64,000 bases of DNA from Candidatus Anammoximicrobium sp. (GTDB taxonomy: Bacteria > Planctomycetota > Planctomycetia > Pirellulales > Pirellulaceae), in NCBI GenBank assembly GCA_012515235.1, contig JAAYYU010000094.1, positions 59,044 through 123,043 on the forward strand, given 5' to 3'. The position numbers and the translations under genes are program-made. Shown here piece after piece: positions 37,701-46,499 of this stretch (position 1 is its first letter; the number at the start of each line of letters is the position of its first letter). The notes beneath the pieces are model-generated. The model was not told where the DNA came from. It saw only the letters and a list, made by a program, of their open reading frames with translations, and searched no databases.

Positions 37701-40700
37701 GCTGACGGTCAAGTCGATCAAGTTGCCGCCGTCGACAAACCGGCGCGACGTGCCGGTCTCGAGGTCAAAGCGGATGATGCCCGCATCGCTCTGCGGGTCC
37801 TCGGCGGACATCAGCTGATCCGTGGCGAAGACGAAATTCCGCCAGGCCGCCAGGCCGCCGCCCGTCTTCTCTTCCGCCGTATTCCAATTGGCAAACGTCG
37901 TCTGCGTCAGCGTTTCCGTGACCGGATCGTAGGTCGACAACCGCGGTTGGGACGTCCCGTTGTACACCTGGATGTTGCCCTGGCGGTCCACGACCAGGTC
38001 GCGCACGTCGGCCGAGTCGCCGGTGAAGCTGGGCAACTCGATGCTCCGGACCAAGACGCCGCTCCGCGTGTACTCCTGCAGCAACGAAAACGGGTTGCTG
38101 CCCGTCGGCGAATGAGCCACCAGAAAGTTGCCGGGGGTCAACACGGGGAAGATGTCGGGCCGGCCGTCGTTGACCAGCACTCCGGAAGCGGCGGGCACGG
38201 TCAACGGCAGAAGGTCATCCTCCGTCGTGGCGTAGCGGTCGTCGAAAACGAAGTAGTTGCCGTTGCCCTGCACCGCGAGTTGGACGACCCCCTGAGCCGT
38301 GCCGCCCATCCCGTCGCTGATCGTATAGGTGAACGTCTCTACGCCCACGAAAGCGGGGTCCTGGGCGGGCGCGTAGCTCAGCTGCGACGTCCCGACCACC
38401 GTCACCGAACCGCCTTGTGTCGGAGTCCCGACGGCGGTGATGGACAGCACGCCCAGCGCGGACACGTTGTCGTTGGCCAGTACGTCCAAAATGTTTTCCG
38501 AACTGCCCTGTTGGACGGTGAAGCGGTCCGGACGCGCTTTGGGCAGCGGCCGGTCCGGCGACACGAAGGCGGCGAAGTTCATGCCGTCCGAAGCGCTCGC
38601 CTGGAAGCTGACCAGACTGGTGAAGTCCCGGTCCGTCACCAGGATCTGCCCGTCGCTGGCAGCTGCCAGCAGGCGTCCGTCCGCGTCCAGGTCGAGGTCG
38701 CACAAGGGGCCGATCGTCCCCACCTTCAACGGCGAGCCGACGGGCACGGCGTCCTTGGTATAGCGGTAGATCTCCGGGCCGGCTGCGAACAGATCGCCGT
38801 TGGCGTCGACCGCGAGCGCCCGGTGGCTGCCGGGCAAGGTCACCGTCTTCAGCAGGTCCATCGTCACCGGGTTGTACTGGCGGACGACGGTTCCTCCCTG
38901 CAAGATCAACTGATCCAGGTGCATGCGGTGCGTGGCCGCGCCCGGCGTCGGATCGGCGATCCGCAGATTGAGCGTGCCGAGGTTGCCCCCGGAGATGAAC
39001 TCGGTCAGATCGCGGGGCAGCGCAAAGACGTACGTCTGCTCGCCCGCAGCGGCCGGAAAGTCTTGCAGGGCGCCGGTCACACGCTGCCAACGGCCAGAGC
39101 GGGCGTTGAGAATCTCCAGCGTGACGTTGTGCTCCGGCACGCCTTCGTACCAGCCCCGGACGACCGCCGTCAAAGGAATGTTGGGAACGCTGTCGAACCT
39201 CGTGATGATCTCGAACCCGTGGTACGCCGAATAGGGCCGCAGACTGAGTTCGTCGCCGTCATCCTCAGCCAGGCTCGCCAGATCGCCGCTCACGCCGGCC
39301 GCCAGCGTCATGAAGCTCGTCACCGCTGCCGACCACTCCCGCGCCGGGGCCAGCGTGTACAACAGCCCGTCCAGGCCGACGTTCAAATCGACGAGGTCGC
39401 CGTGCTGGCTGTGAAACCGCTCGAACGTCTCCGTCGCCAGGTTGTAGCGCACGATGCCGCGTTCGGCCAGCGTGTCATTCTGCGTCTTCATGTCCGTCGC
39501 ATAGACGTAGTTCCGATACGACGCAAGGCCGCCTCCAGTCGGCAGATCGGCCGAACTCCAGCCGGCAAACTGGACCTGCTCCGGCACAAAACCCCCGGCT
39601 TGGGAATCGAAAGCTGTCAGCCGGGGCGCCAAGGTCCCGTTGAAGATCTGGACGTTTCCCAAGGCGTCGGTCACCAGGTCGCGAGCGCCGCCCGGTTCGA
39701 ACGTCGGCAGGTCGTACTCCTGGACCAACTCGCCGAACGGCGTGTATTCGAACAGCTTCGCGGCTTCGCCCGTCTCAGGCGAATTGGCGACCAGGATATT
39801 GCCGGGTTGCAAGACGCCGTAGTCGATCCCGCTGCCCGCCGGAACCTCGCCCGCCGGGTCCTGGACAAAAGCCGCGAACGACAAGAAGTTTTCTGCCACG
39901 CTGCCGGGCAACAGGAAGGAGGTCCGATTGGCGAAATCCGTGTCCAGCAGCGTGACCCGCACGTCGGTCGTGACAACCAGCCGCTGATCGCGACTGATCG
40001 CGATATCCAAACCGTTCACCGCCGGTTCGCCCTTGACGAATTCCCCGTCCGCCGTGTATTGCTTCAGCCCCGTGTCCGTGACCGCGTACAGATTTCCGTC
40101 TTCGTCTACGGCGATCGACTGCAGACGCTGATCCACGTTCACAGCGCGGACCAACGACATCGTCTCCGGGTTGTGCACCAGGACCGTGGTGTTGTTGACC
40201 GTCGCGTTCAAGGTGTACAGCAGCCCGTCCAATCCCACGGTCAGGTCCGTCGGCACCCCAAAGCCGCCGGAAAACCGCTGGAAGCTGAGGTCGCGCGCGT
40301 CGAACCGAATGACGCCGTCCGCCGTGCCGCCATCCGCCAGGTGCTCGTTGGCGAAGACATAGTTCCCGAAAGCCGCGATATCTCCCCACGGGTCAAACGT
40401 CCGCCCCATGTCCCACTCGGGAACCAACGTGTCGGCGAAGGTCGCCGTGATGGGATTGAACGTGGTCAACCGCACGTCGTCGTAGCCGTTGAAGATCTGT
40501 ACCTGCCCCAGACCGTCCAGGACAAGGTCCTTGGCAATCAGCCGGCTGGCGTCGGTCGTGCCGGGGATGACCAGCGCCTGGACCATTTGCCCATCGGGCG
40601 TGTATTCCAGGAGCAGGTCGTTGTCCACAAAACTGCTGCGGGTGATCAACAGGTTGCCTGGCGTCAAGGGAGTGAACAGTCGCTGTTGGGCGAAGTCGAT

Positions 40701-41120
40701 CCCGACGATCTCTTGCGTGGCGTTGCGAAGGTTGACCGTGTGCTTGCCGATCCCGCCCGGAAACGTCTGTTGCCAGCCCGCTTGCGGGACCCGACGCAAG
40801 GTGTAGAAGCCGGGAGCCAAGTCGCCTAGTTGGTACTCGCCGTTGGCGTCCGTCAGGACGGTCGGCTCGCCCTCGTCGTACTGCTCGTTGTTGTTCGTAT
40901 CGATGTAGATCTGCCAGTCCGGCAGTCCCGGCTCGTACGTCTCCAACGCCCCGTCGCCGTCCAAGTCGTACACCACCTGGCCGGCAATCGAAGCCAGGAC
41001 GCGGCGCAACTCCAGCGTCTCGAAGCCCAGCTGCCTTCGTCGCTGACGACGCCTTCCAGAGCGGAGACGTTTTCTCTGTTTCTTGCCACACAACGGAACA
41101 GGGAACACAGATGCTGGCAT
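31755..41120 (-). CDS. Giant surface protein: SdrD-like, cadherin-like, cohesin-like and dockerin domains
   Basis: The product is 3121 aa. The ATG at 41120 follows GAGG. After a very basic start, FETLELRRVLAS (about 33-44) is a variant of the LEPR-XLL motif marking planctomycete surface proteins. Next is an SdrD-B-like domain (about 45-125; DLDGDGALETYEPGLPDWQI), then three propeller-like segments starting TPGNxLxxxS (about 130-420, 430-900, 1000-1300). Cadherin-like or Ig-like repeats with FTYxxSD/GxxxxTxT ends fill about 900-970 and 1310-2070. Three dockerin-type pairs with DVNxDGxxxxxDA motifs lie near residues 2092, 2527 and 2950. Two cohesin-like domains are at about 2150-2290 and 2600-2740. 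A large adhesive or cell-surface structural role is likely. The long open frames on the opposite strand are composition shadows. Confidence 0.88.
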   Translation of the reverse strand: MPASVFPVPLCGKKQRKRLRSGRRRQRRRQLGFETLELRRVLASIAGQVVYDLDGDGALETYEPGLPDWQIYIDTNNNEQYDEGEPTVLTDANGEYQLGDLAPGFYTLRRVPQAGWQQTFPGGIGKHTVNLRNATQEIVGIDFAQQRLFTPLTPGNLLITRSSFVDNDLLLEYTPDGQMVQALVIPGTTDASRLIAKDLVLDGLGQVQIFNGYDDVRLTTFNPITATFADTLVPEWDMGRTFDPWGDIAAFGNYVFANEHLADGGTADGVIRFDARDLSFQRFSGGFGVPTDLTVGLDGLLYTLNATVNNTTVLVHNPETMSLVRAVNVDQRLQSIAVDEDGNLYAVTDTGLKQYTADGEFVKGEPAVNGLDIAISRDQRLVVTTDVRVTLLDTDFANRTSFLLPGSVAENFLSFAAFVQDPAGEVPAGSGIDYGVLQPGNILVANSPETGEAAKLFEYTPFGELVQEYDLPTFEPGGARDLVTDALGNVQIFNGTLAPRLTAFDSQAGGFVPEQVQFAGWSSADLPTGGGLASYRNYVYATDMKTQNDTLAERGIVRYNLATETFERFHSQHGDLVDLNVGLDGLLYTLAPAREWSAAVTSFMTLAAGVSGDLASLAEDDGDELSLRPYSAYHGFEIITRFDSVPNIPLTAVVRGWYEGVPEHNVTLEILNARSGRWQRVTGALQDFPAAAGEQTYVFALPRDLTEFISGGNLGTLNLRIADPTPGAATHRMHLDQLILQGGTVVRQYNPVTMDLLKTVTLPGSHRALAVDANGDLFAAGPEIYRYTKDAVPVGSPLKVGTIGPLCDLDLDADGRLLAAASDGQILVTDRDFTSLVSFQASASDGMNFAAFVSPDRPLPKARPDRFTVQQGSSENILDVLANDNVSALGVLSITAVGTPTQGGSVTVVGTSQLSYAPAQDPAFVGVETFTYTISDGMGGTAQGVVQLAVQGNGNYFVFDDRYATTEDDLLPLTVPAASGVLVNDGRPDIFPVLTPGNFLVAHSPTGSNPFSLLQEYTRSGVLVRSIELPSFTGDSADVRDLVVDRQGNIQVYNGTSQPRLSTYDPVTETLTQTTFANWNTAEEKTGGGLAAWRNFVFATDQLMSAEDPQSDAGIIRFDLETGTSRRFVDGGNLIDLTVSPDGSLYALGPGGAVSSRFIRVYDPLTMTPVRQILNLPADLRAITVAANGDIYGVRSLSNPYVYRYNANGALVDQYRVYAEPGVPLPDAEADFSDIDLSEDGRTLLIANINQSSSTATGDGDVVLFDLLTRSSSILQAPDESSDMKFVAWVQAPVATVNGPLTVVSSTPPAHGVLDCNLADTTLDGVKPDGSFCYVPEPGFSGVDGFTYVVSDADGKLREGSVTLTVAPRNDPPELTPAASTLESDEDAVLGFPLTALINGGAGTTAVSDPDVHDPLGGIAVTGLTGPGVWSFSQDGVGFVDIGTVSQTDALLLPSWADIRFTPFGGSGGTATFTYAAWDQTLGTAGTRTPVTYLSCTAGGLPDPETGLCSDDNPPEELAYGAFSQDVDQKLVTDALAITLLDFNDAPVLIPGNPQLGTTDEHTPLDVTVGSFVTGVSDPDGSGQLQGIVVVSASGAGLWEYSAAGGAYQPLLPVTAGQALVLGPDSRLRYTPDDRNGEVATVTYRAWDATDGASVGYRVDASVSGGSSAYSGATDSGWIEVTDVNDAPVLAPQSPAIGTTDVVTPFEVALPEFVGGITDLDHNAVTGGIAVFGVTGQGVWSYALNGTTFVEFPALSATSALLLSRTATIRYAPAGGTPETATMAYHAWDASQGLSGGIADVTVNGTDTAFSVATDVATLTIKEVNDPPTLGGADDPVTYTENDPPTAILPGGTVVDPDSADFADGRLVATIVAGGTPNDRLLIQEGNGISLAGDTVIYDGGVLRLIGNYTIDGWVLTVHFTSVEATKAAVQAVLRSIAYENVSENPTATDRRVQVSLTDGDGGNDTGALTQTVAVRPVNDPPSAQGDQYDTPLGQSLTVNRAEGVLANDVDFEGTELTAVLTEPPLNGELTLLDDGSLTYVPDALYYGQDAFSYKAWDGEFFSDTVRVVIDVRLRPTNPAHPADVNADGYLSPLDAVLIANFLLHHGAGPLPAQYEPPPFVDYDGDGSATQADADLAAADLDVGGTRPVPPPRLVLPQTPDSPGPGNLARVTLQTTDAAGAPIASVNAGQTFYLEAWVSDRRLDPWGVAAAYVDVGYPTSLVSVTGAVAAGAEFPHFVAGQTSTAGSIEQAGAGRITSLPDGQEHRLWRAPMSALGRGEAVFTADGADNLPAGQFLLFGLDGPLDGAVNVEYLGTTLQIKGPPVAADDQYEVVEDGELTATVGEGVLANDDDEEHDPLTAVLVDPPAHGALQFSPAGSFVYTPDPDFFGTDRFSYRANDGFFNSNLATVTLTVAAVNDDPVAAADSYSVFRNQALSVAAADGVLANDRDADDDPLTARLVQSPLHGTLTLRADGSFDYTPATDYGGPDAFTYRAFDGTTESDETAVELQVFFDWQNPFHPVDVNGDGYASPIDALLSFNDFATHGIRILPDPPVPPDVAPPFLDFNGDGLSSDFDGKRVLADLNANGSRLLSEPRLELPQPVPPLGDEPLVRLRVEAVNAQGEAVSTVSLGETFVLNVYAADLRPAGTGVFSAYLDVIYDQAGLAATGPIQFGADFPNVRTGSTASAGLLDEAGAVATATAPAAAEALLLQVALTATASGQFSIAAEPADLSPAGQVTLYGIDGPIPAENIEYGTIQVTVIREDSDGDGVRDFEEDGAPYGGDGNQDGIADRLQPHVASLRSSADGPYVTMAAAPQVTLTNVTAVANPAPDTSPSNVGFPLGFFRLDAGGVAAGAAATLTVYAEPGTVINTYYGYGSTPDHTAPHWYPFLFDGVTGAKVLTDRIELHLADGQRGDGDPTPSRIAFGPGGAGLSPTAWTNPLNRFDVNASGSVTAADPLVLINLLNLSGPQELPPVPAAGDMLPPYRDTNWDNRLEALDVLNIINFLNGPAGGEGEWAGVYEAASNWALPAAAELTGGTPAETSQQLATARRAGRLSGHAWTSRGGPDAPVQADEPARLRRGPGAALGAGPGQATCLRFEDALDFDRTLDEIALDVAQNWGA

Positions 41121-41519
41121 ACGCGCATACCTCGATAACAGATGAGCCGCGATTCCACGCGGTCACCAAGAGCAGTCTAGGCGCAACTCCCGAGATGGAC
41201 CAATCTTCCAGTATACTAATGCAGTTTGCAAATGCCGTCAAAAAGTTGGCTGGGAACGCAAGAAACTGGCCAGTTGCATCAATCGTTCCCGATGTCGGGA
41301 CTGAGCCGACTCTAGGACGATCCGCAAGGCGTTGGAGTTCCCTCTCCAGAACGCGCAAACCCAAGCCTACCTAATGCGTAGGACAGGTTCCTTGACCTGT
41401 CCAACCCAGCTGAACGCCGTTTGACGAGAAACCGCAGGTCCGGGGTGCTGCAGCAGCCGTTTTTGCGTTTCCCGGCACGAGGTGCTGCATCCGGCTGGTG
41501 GGCCGGTCTGCCGTGTCGG
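41121..41519. other. Intergenic region with perfect hairpin upstream of the giant gene
   Basis: These 399 bases contain the perfect hairpin GGACAGGT-tccttg-ACCTGTCC at 41381-41402, with no T-run; a dispersed repeat or weak terminator is possible. Bases near 41200-41260 are more AT-rich and are the likely promoter area of the giant gene. No gene was recognised. Confidence 0.5.
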
Positions 41520-42191
41520 TCAAGGCAGAATCGTGACGTCGGCCCGGACTGCTCCGCAAAACTGTTGGAATCCGTTCCCCAAGTCGTCGGCCCAGCGCCG
41601 CAACTCCACCGCCGAGACAGCCTCGGCCGACGCGTACACACAGGCCAACAGATGGCGGTCCTCCTCGGTGACCTTGGCCCGCATCGAGTCCTTGACGGGA
41701 GTCCCCACCGGCTCGGAGTCCTCACGCTGGCCGGCGCACAGGCACAACAGGCCTGCGACGTCCAGTTCTTGACCGGCCCGATTAAAGATGTATCTCTCGC
41801 CAGCCGCGCCGATCCGCAAGGAAATCGACGTTCCGATTCGGTCGAGCGACACCAGCGAGATGGGTAAACCCGCTTGCAGAGAGACAAGGTTGATCAAGTC
41901 GACCGCATTGCAGATGGGCGGCAAGACGCCCTGTTCCGCGACGGTCCTCAGCAGGTACTCCTGGGCCGGCTTGTTTCGGCCCGCAGGCCGAAAACCTCCG
42001 CTGCGCAACAGGTTACGGATGGCTGCTCGCCGCGTCTGGCCACCCGCCGCGCCCTGCTCTACCACCGTTCTGGCGACCTGATCGCAGCGCTGCCGCAAGT
42101 CGTCCGAAGCGGCGGCAATCTGAGCCCCAGACACCTCGACCAAGGCGACCGTCAGACCGGGCAGGAAGCATTCTAACGAGACGTCAACCAT
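41520..42191 (-). CDS. B3/B4 tRNA-binding-domain protein (PheT-like editing domain)
   Basis: The product is 223 aa, made mainly of the B3/B4 domain found in the phenylalanyl-tRNA synthetase beta subunit, where it edits mischarged tRNA. Recognisable parts are ICNAVDLINLVSLQAGLPISL, SLDRIGTSISLRIG and GERYIFNRAGQELDVAGLLCLC, followed by SVELRRWADDL-like helices. Stand-alone versions occur widely; their role is presumed to be tRNA or amino-acid quality control but is mostly untested. The gene lies 34 bases after the DapA-like gene on the same strand. Cytoplasmic. Confidence 0.82.
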   Translation of the reverse strand: MVDVSLECFLPGLTVALVEVSGAQIAAASDDLRQRCDQVARTVVEQGAAGGQTRRAAIRNLLRSGGFRPAGRNKPAQEYLLRTVAEQGVLPPICNAVDLINLVSLQAGLPISLVSLDRIGTSISLRIGAAGERYIFNRAGQELDVAGLLCLCAGQREDSEPVGTPVKDSMRAKVTEEDRHLLACVYASAEAVSAVELRRWADDLGNGFQQFCGAVRADVTILP

Positions 42192-42225
42192 CAGTCACAC
42201 CCTTGATTTTGCCGAAATGTCCGCG

Positions 42226-43143
42226 TCAAGACGGGTCAGCGAGCGCCGCGTCGAGTTGTTCCAGCAGCCGTTCGAGTTCCCGTCGCGTTTCCTGATCCAG
42301 GTCCCAGGCGTACGGCTTGCGACGGACTTCGCAGGCAAACAAACCGCGTTTGTTCAGAATGTACTTCTCGACCGCCAGAAAGCCGTCAAAGCCAGCCTGC
42401 AATTGGAGACTGACCAACGCGCAGATGGGCAAGTACAGCCGGTAAATAGCCCGCTCGTCGCGACGCTCCAGGGCCCTCCACAGCGCGACAATACCCGGCA
42501 GAAACTCCATGCCGGGCATCGTGCCGACGATTCCCCGGCGATAGCAGTCCACCAGGGCAAGACCGCCGGAACCATCGAAGATTCGCGCCCGGCCGCCACT
42601 GGCCTCCCGCAGCGCCGTCAGTCGCGGTCCCGTCGGATTCGCTTCCGGCTTGAATAAGATTTTCTCCGCACCAAACCGGTCGAGCAACTGGACGAAGACG
42701 TCCAACGAAATCGGACGGCCCACATAGCCCGAACTGTCTTGGACAACCAGCGGCAGATCGACGGCTTCCGCCAGCGTGCCAAAGTACTCCAGCAGTTGCC
42801 CGTCCGGCAGGGCGGTCGAGACGGGCGGAATGGCCATGACGGCGTCGCAACCCGCCGCCTGGGCCGCGCGCGCATACTCCAACGCCTGCTTCGTGCTCTC
42901 CGCCCCCACCCCGGCGATGAACACTCCGCGCCCCGCGTTGATCTCGGCGATGGCCGTCGTCAACTCCAGTCGCTCGCCAAAGGTCAACCGCAGCAGTTCG
43001 GAGACCATCCCGGTACACAAGCCTTCCGCCCCAACCTCCAGCGCCCAATCGATCTCCCGCCTCAGACTTGCGACGTCGATCGAATCGTCGGCCCGCAACG
43101 GGGTGTGGACCACTGGGAGAACTCCGGTGAGGGGTCTAGGCAT
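42226..43143 (-). CDS. DapA-family (class I aldolase-type) lyase/synthase
   Basis: The product is 305 aa. The ATG at 43143 follows CAGGAGG at correct spacing; an upstream ATG at 43170 lacks one. It has a TIM barrel of the dihydrodipicolinate synthase/N-acetylneuraminate lyase family. TPLRADDSID is the N-terminal signature, the Tyr of VVQDSSGYVG and the Schiff-base Lys of ILFKPEANP fit the active site. True DapA normally reads KE/KD with a distinct pattern, so this is more likely a lyase for a 2-keto-3-deoxy sugar acid or similar. The dehydratase gene upstream supports a sugar-acid pathway (inference). Cytoplasmic. Confidence 0.85.
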   Translation of the reverse strand: MPRPLTGVLPVVHTPLRADDSIDVASLRREIDWALEVGAEGLCTGMVSELLRLTFGERLELTTAIAEINAGRGVFIAGVGAESTKQALEYARAAQAAGCDAVMAIPPVSTALPDGQLLEYFGTLAEAVDLPLVVQDSSGYVGRPISLDVFVQLLDRFGAEKILFKPEANPTGPRLTALREASGGRARIFDGSGGLALVDCYRRGIVGTMPGMEFLPGIVALWRALERRDERAIYRLYLPICALVSLQLQAGFDGFLAVEKYILNKRGLFACEVRRKPYAWDLDQETRRELERLLEQLDAALADPS

Positions 43144-43244
43144 GGCTGGGGCCTCCTGGGGGCGGGCCAATCAAGGGCAGATGGGACGCAAGGGTGGGCC
43201 GGACGGGGCCGCTGAGACGAAAGAGACAAATGCCGTCCATCCGC

Positions 43245-43316
43245 CCAGCTCTTCAGCTCTTCAACTTTTCAACTTTTCAACTTTTCGACCCTTCGACTCT
43301 TCGACTTTTTAACTTC
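43245..43316. repeat. Eight-base tandem repeat (TCAACTTT type), nine units
   Basis: Nine consecutive units of eight bases, such as TCAGCTCT, TCAACTTT three times, TCGACCCT, TCGACTCT and TCGACTTT, lie between the dehydratase and DapA-like genes. The pyrimidine-rich strand is the plus strand. Copy number of such repeats can vary between strains. Confidence 0.85.
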
Positions 43317-43322
43317 TCCCCC

Positions 43323-44501
43323 TCACCAGTCCCCCACGCTTCCGTCGGGGTAAAACACACGCTGCAGCAGTTCCTGCTCGAACGGGTGCTTCCGCACTTC
43401 GTCTTCGTTGATCGAGATGCCCAAGCCGGGACGCGTGTTGGGACGCACGATGCGTCCCTTGGGCTCGACGCGAAACCCCTCGTCCACAACGTCGCCTCGC
43501 CAGGGCACATCCTGGTGGACGGTTTCGCAGATGATATAGTTGGGTTGCGAAAAGCCGAACTCCAGCGAGGCCGCCGTGCTGACGGGACCTTGCGGGTTGT
43601 GCGGCGCCAGGGCGATCCGGTGGGCGTCGGCCAAGGCGGCGATGCGGCGAGCCGCGGTCAGGCCGCCGCAGTGGGTGATGTCCAGCTGGCAGATCTCGCA
43701 CCCACGTTGGGCGAACAGTTGCCGAAAGTAGGACAACTCGGTGATCCGTTCTCCGGTAGCGACGGGCGTCGTGATCGCCTGGTTGATCATCGCCAGCCCT
43801 TCGATGCTCTCCGGCCAGCACGGCTCCTCGAAAAAGTACAGTCCGTACGGATCCAGTGCCTGACCGAATTTCAGTCCCATCGCCGGCGAGGGCCGCGCAT
43901 GACAGTCCACCATGATGTCGATGCCGTCGCCCGCGGCTTCACGCATCGACTGGACCGCCGCCTCGGCCAACCGGATCGGGCGCAAGCCCTCGATGGGCAT
44001 GGTTGGCGGCACGGCCATCGCCTTGAACGCGGTAAAGCCGTCTTCGACCGCTTGCCGGGCCAAATCGCCGAATCTGCGGGCGTCTTCCACGGACGTCTCG
44101 TAGAAATCCTCCATCCGGCCTCCGCCCAGATGGCAATACGTGCGGACGTAGTCCCGGACAGGGCCGCCCCACAGCTGCGAACAGGGCATCCCCGCGAGCT
44201 TGCCGGCGATATCCCACAGTGCCAGATCGATTCCCGCGATGGCCGTCGCCCGCACGATCCCGTGCCCATGCCAGAAGTGCTGGCGGTACATCATCTGCCA
44301 CAAATGCTCGATCCGGCGGGGATCCTCGCCGACGACCAGTTCGGCCAGATCCTGCACCGCGCCCACCACCGCCCGCGTGTGCCACTCCAGCGTCGCCTCG
44401 CCCCAACCGAACAGCCCCGGCTGGTCCGTGAGCACCTTGACAAACACCCAGTTCCGCATCCGGGCGTGACAAACGAGCGTCTCGATCTGCGTGATTTTCA
44501 T
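43323..44501 (-). CDS. Mandelate racemase/enolase-superfamily sugar-acid dehydratase
   Basis: The product is 392 aa. It starts [14 protein letters not shown], typical of galactonate-dehydratase-like members. The metal ligands appear in order: Asp (with His) of [10 protein letters not shown], Glu of FFEEPCWPE and Glu of ATGERI. Asp of QLDITHCGG and His of LAPHNPQGP complete the barrel set. [13 protein letters not shown] and [14 protein letters not shown] are family signatures. The likely reaction is dehydration of a sugar acid to a 2-keto-3-deoxy acid, which the DapA-family lyase downstream could cleave. The exact acid cannot be read from sequence. Start at 44501 has GGAAA upstream. Confidence 0.87.
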   Translation of the reverse strand: MKITQIETLVCHARMRNWVFVKVLTDQPGLFGWGEATLEWHTRAVVGAVQDLAELVVGEDPRRIEHLWQMMYRQHFWHGHGIVRATAIAGIDLALWDIAGKLAGMPCSQLWGGPVRDYVRTYCHLGGGRMEDFYETSVEDARRFGDLARQAVEDGFTAFKAMAVPPTMPIEGLRPIRLAEAAVQSMREAAGDGIDIMVDCHARPSPAMGLKFGQALDPYGLYFFEEPCWPESIEGLAMINQAITTPVATGERITELSYFRQLFAQRGCEICQLDITHCGGLTAARRIAALADAHRIALAPHNPQGPVSTAASLEFGFSQPNYIICETVHQDVPWRGDVVDEGFRVEPKGRIVRPNTRPGLGISINEDEVRKHPFEQELLQRVFYPDGSVGDW

Positions 44502-44556
44502 GGGTTTCCAGTTTGATCGTGGGCCTTGCCATCGAACGCAGCCGGCCGGGGAACGC

Positions 44557-46032
44557 TCAGGGCGAGGAACGGGAGCCCCCGGCCTCCAACGGCACGCCGC
44601 CCGCCGCGTGCCTCAGCAGACGTGCGACGCCCGTGTTGTCCACATAGGGGCCACGGACCGGATCATCACCGGTCACCAGGCGAGAGAGGAGCGAACTGCG
44701 TGCGCCTTGGGCATAGACCGGCAGCAGACTGTTGGAGTGCGTCTTGGAATTGAACCGCATTTCCGGGATGCGATTGGGCCCTTGATCGACAATCGGTTGG
44801 AACGGGATCTTGTCGGATTGGGGACCCCAAATCAGACCTGTTTCATGGTCGGAGGTCACAACCAGCAGCGTCTCGTTCCAGCTGCTGTTCGCTTCGACCC
44901 AGGCCGCAACCGCTTCGACGGCAGCCACGAAATCGACCTGCTCTTGAATCATCCGCCGGGCATGGTTGCTGTGCGCCGCCCAGTCCACGGCCCCGCCCTC
45001 GACCAGGAGAAACAGGCCCTTCGGATTATCGTCCAGAACGTTCAACGCTCCGCGGACCATGGTCGTCAGGCTGGGTACGTTGGCGTTCCGCGGCGTGTCC
45101 GCGCCGGGCTCCTCGGTCTTTGCCGCGCGGCGCGCCTGCTGCAGCGTGGTCGCCGCCTGGGCGGTCCCCACCACCCGGCGCGGCGCGGGACCCGACGCGA
45201 GAGCCTCGAACTCGGCCTTGGTGGAGACGGGCCGGAAGCCCTGGTACGTGCCGCCCGCAGTGGCCCGCGCCGCCTCGATCGCTTTCCAGGTCTTGGGACC
45301 GCCGACGTACTTGTATTCCTTGCTCTTCTTGACGGGGACGCCGTTATTGTCGTAGTCCGGATTGCCGCAACCCATGATGACGTCCATCGCGCCGCCGGAG
45401 AGCATCGCGTTGGCGATCTCCACATAGTTGTCCCGGTCCGCGTTGTGGGCGTTGCTCAAGCCCGCGGGGGTCGCGTGGGACCACTGGACCGACGTGACGA
45501 CTCCCGTCGATTTGCCCGCGGCCTTGGCCGCTTCCGACATCGTGGGCTGCAGCGGTTGTTTCTGATCGCTCCAGTTGATGGCGTTGTTATACGTCTTCGT
45601 CCCCGTGGACAAGGCCGTGGCCGCAGCCGCTGAATCGGTATAGGTTTCCGACAGCCAAGCATACCCCTTCTGGCGATCCCAGGCCTTCACGGGGTCGTAA
45701 ATCACGTTCTTGTCCTGCACGCCGGAACCGGTCGGCGCGACCGAGGTGTTCAGCGGATACGTGCTGCAGGCATACTTGACCCAGCCGGGACCGTCGTAGA
45801 TCTGCGTGCTCTTCCCGGCGCCCGCGTCCCACCGTCCCTGGTACATGCTCGCGGCGTCCCAGGTGTTGTAGCCACATCCGTCCGAGATCATCAGAATGAC
45901 GTTCTTGACCGCGGCCGGGGCGTCTTCCGCCCCCGCCACTACGGATGCGGGAATCAGGCCCAGCAGGCACAACACGCTGCCAGCCAGACGGCACTTGAGT
46001 GAGTTGGAATTCGAGCCAGAAATCGGTCGCAT
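44557..46032 (-). CDS. Secreted alkaline phosphatase (PhoA superfamily)
   Basis: The product is 491 aa. The ATG at 46032 follows GGAAG; an ATG five codons upstream is less well placed. The signal peptide core is [19 protein letters not shown]. The nucleophile Ser lies in [14 protein letters not shown]. Metal-binding residues lie in [36 protein letters not shown] and VTSDHETG. It releases phosphate from monoesters in the periplasm or outside. It lies 55 bases upstream of the dehydratase gene on the same strand, so co-transcription is possible. No Pho box was recognised. Confidence 0.92.
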   Translation of the reverse strand: MRPISGSNSNSLKCRLAGSVLCLLGLIPASVVAGAEDAPAAVKNVILMISDGCGYNTWDAASMYQGRWDAGAGKSTQIYDGPGWVKYACSTYPLNTSVAPTGSGVQDKNVIYDPVKAWDRQKGYAWLSETYTDSAAAATALSTGTKTYNNAINWSDQKQPLQPTMSEAAKAAGKSTGVVTSVQWSHATPAGLSNAHNADRDNYVEIANAMLSGGAMDVIMGCGNPDYDNNGVPVKKSKEYKYVGGPKTWKAIEAARATAGGTYQGFRPVSTKAEFEALASGPAPRRVVGTAQAATTLQQARRAAKTEEPGADTPRNANVPSLTTMVRGALNVLDDNPKGLFLLVEGGAVDWAAHSNHARRMIQEQVDFVAAVEAVAAWVEANSSWNETLLVVTSDHETGLIWGPQSDKIPFQPIVDQGPNRIPEMRFNSKTHSNSLLPVYAQGARSSLLSRLVTGDDPVRGPYVDNTGVARLLRHAAGGVPLEAGGSRSSP

Positions 46033-46499
46033 GATTGGGCTTCCCATTGAGATTTGGGCCAGGAATCAGCACCACCCGCCGCAGGGCGGCTGCAGAGATT
46101 CCGGCAGGCGTCAAGAAAGAATATCAAGCGTCCGAGCGGTCGTCAAAGGGCGCGGAGCCGATTGTGCGGAGCCGATTGTGATGTTGAACGGCGCGGCACG
46201 AGCCGACGGCTTGGAACGTCACCCGGCGACTGGCGCCGTTCCGCTCGCAACTCGCAATTCGGGCCTTGCCGCCGCGCTGGGAAGAGATTCCGGGTCTCAG
46301 CTCGAAACCAAGAAACGAAAACGGGCAGCCGGCGCGGCGAACCGCTCCAGTTGCCCTTCGTTGTTGGAAAACCTTGCCGCACGCGCCTGGCCGTCCCGCG
46401 TCGGTCACTCGGCGGCTGGCTTACGCGGTTCGAGCGGCGGCTTCGGCCCATTTGCGGATGCGCAGTTTCGGAATCTGGTGAAAGACACCGGACGGACAC
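46033..46499. other. Intergenic region with a 14-base tandem duplication
   Basis: These 467 bases upstream of the phosphatase gene contain GCGGAGCCGATTGT twice in tandem (46152-46179). Short open frames exist on both strands but none has a start signal or recognisable domain. The phosphatase promoter should be here. Confidence 0.5.

Noticed and set aside
36363..40829. Open frame of about 1488 codons on the plus strand, antisense to the giant surface gene
   Set aside because: The minus strand has clear domains, signal-like N-terminus and ribosome-binding site; the plus frame has no domain and is a by-product of high GC and repeated domains.
46033..46499. Several open frames of 70-118 codons upstream of the phosphatase
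   Set aside because: No start signals, no domains, and present on both strands at once, as expected in GC-rich DNA.
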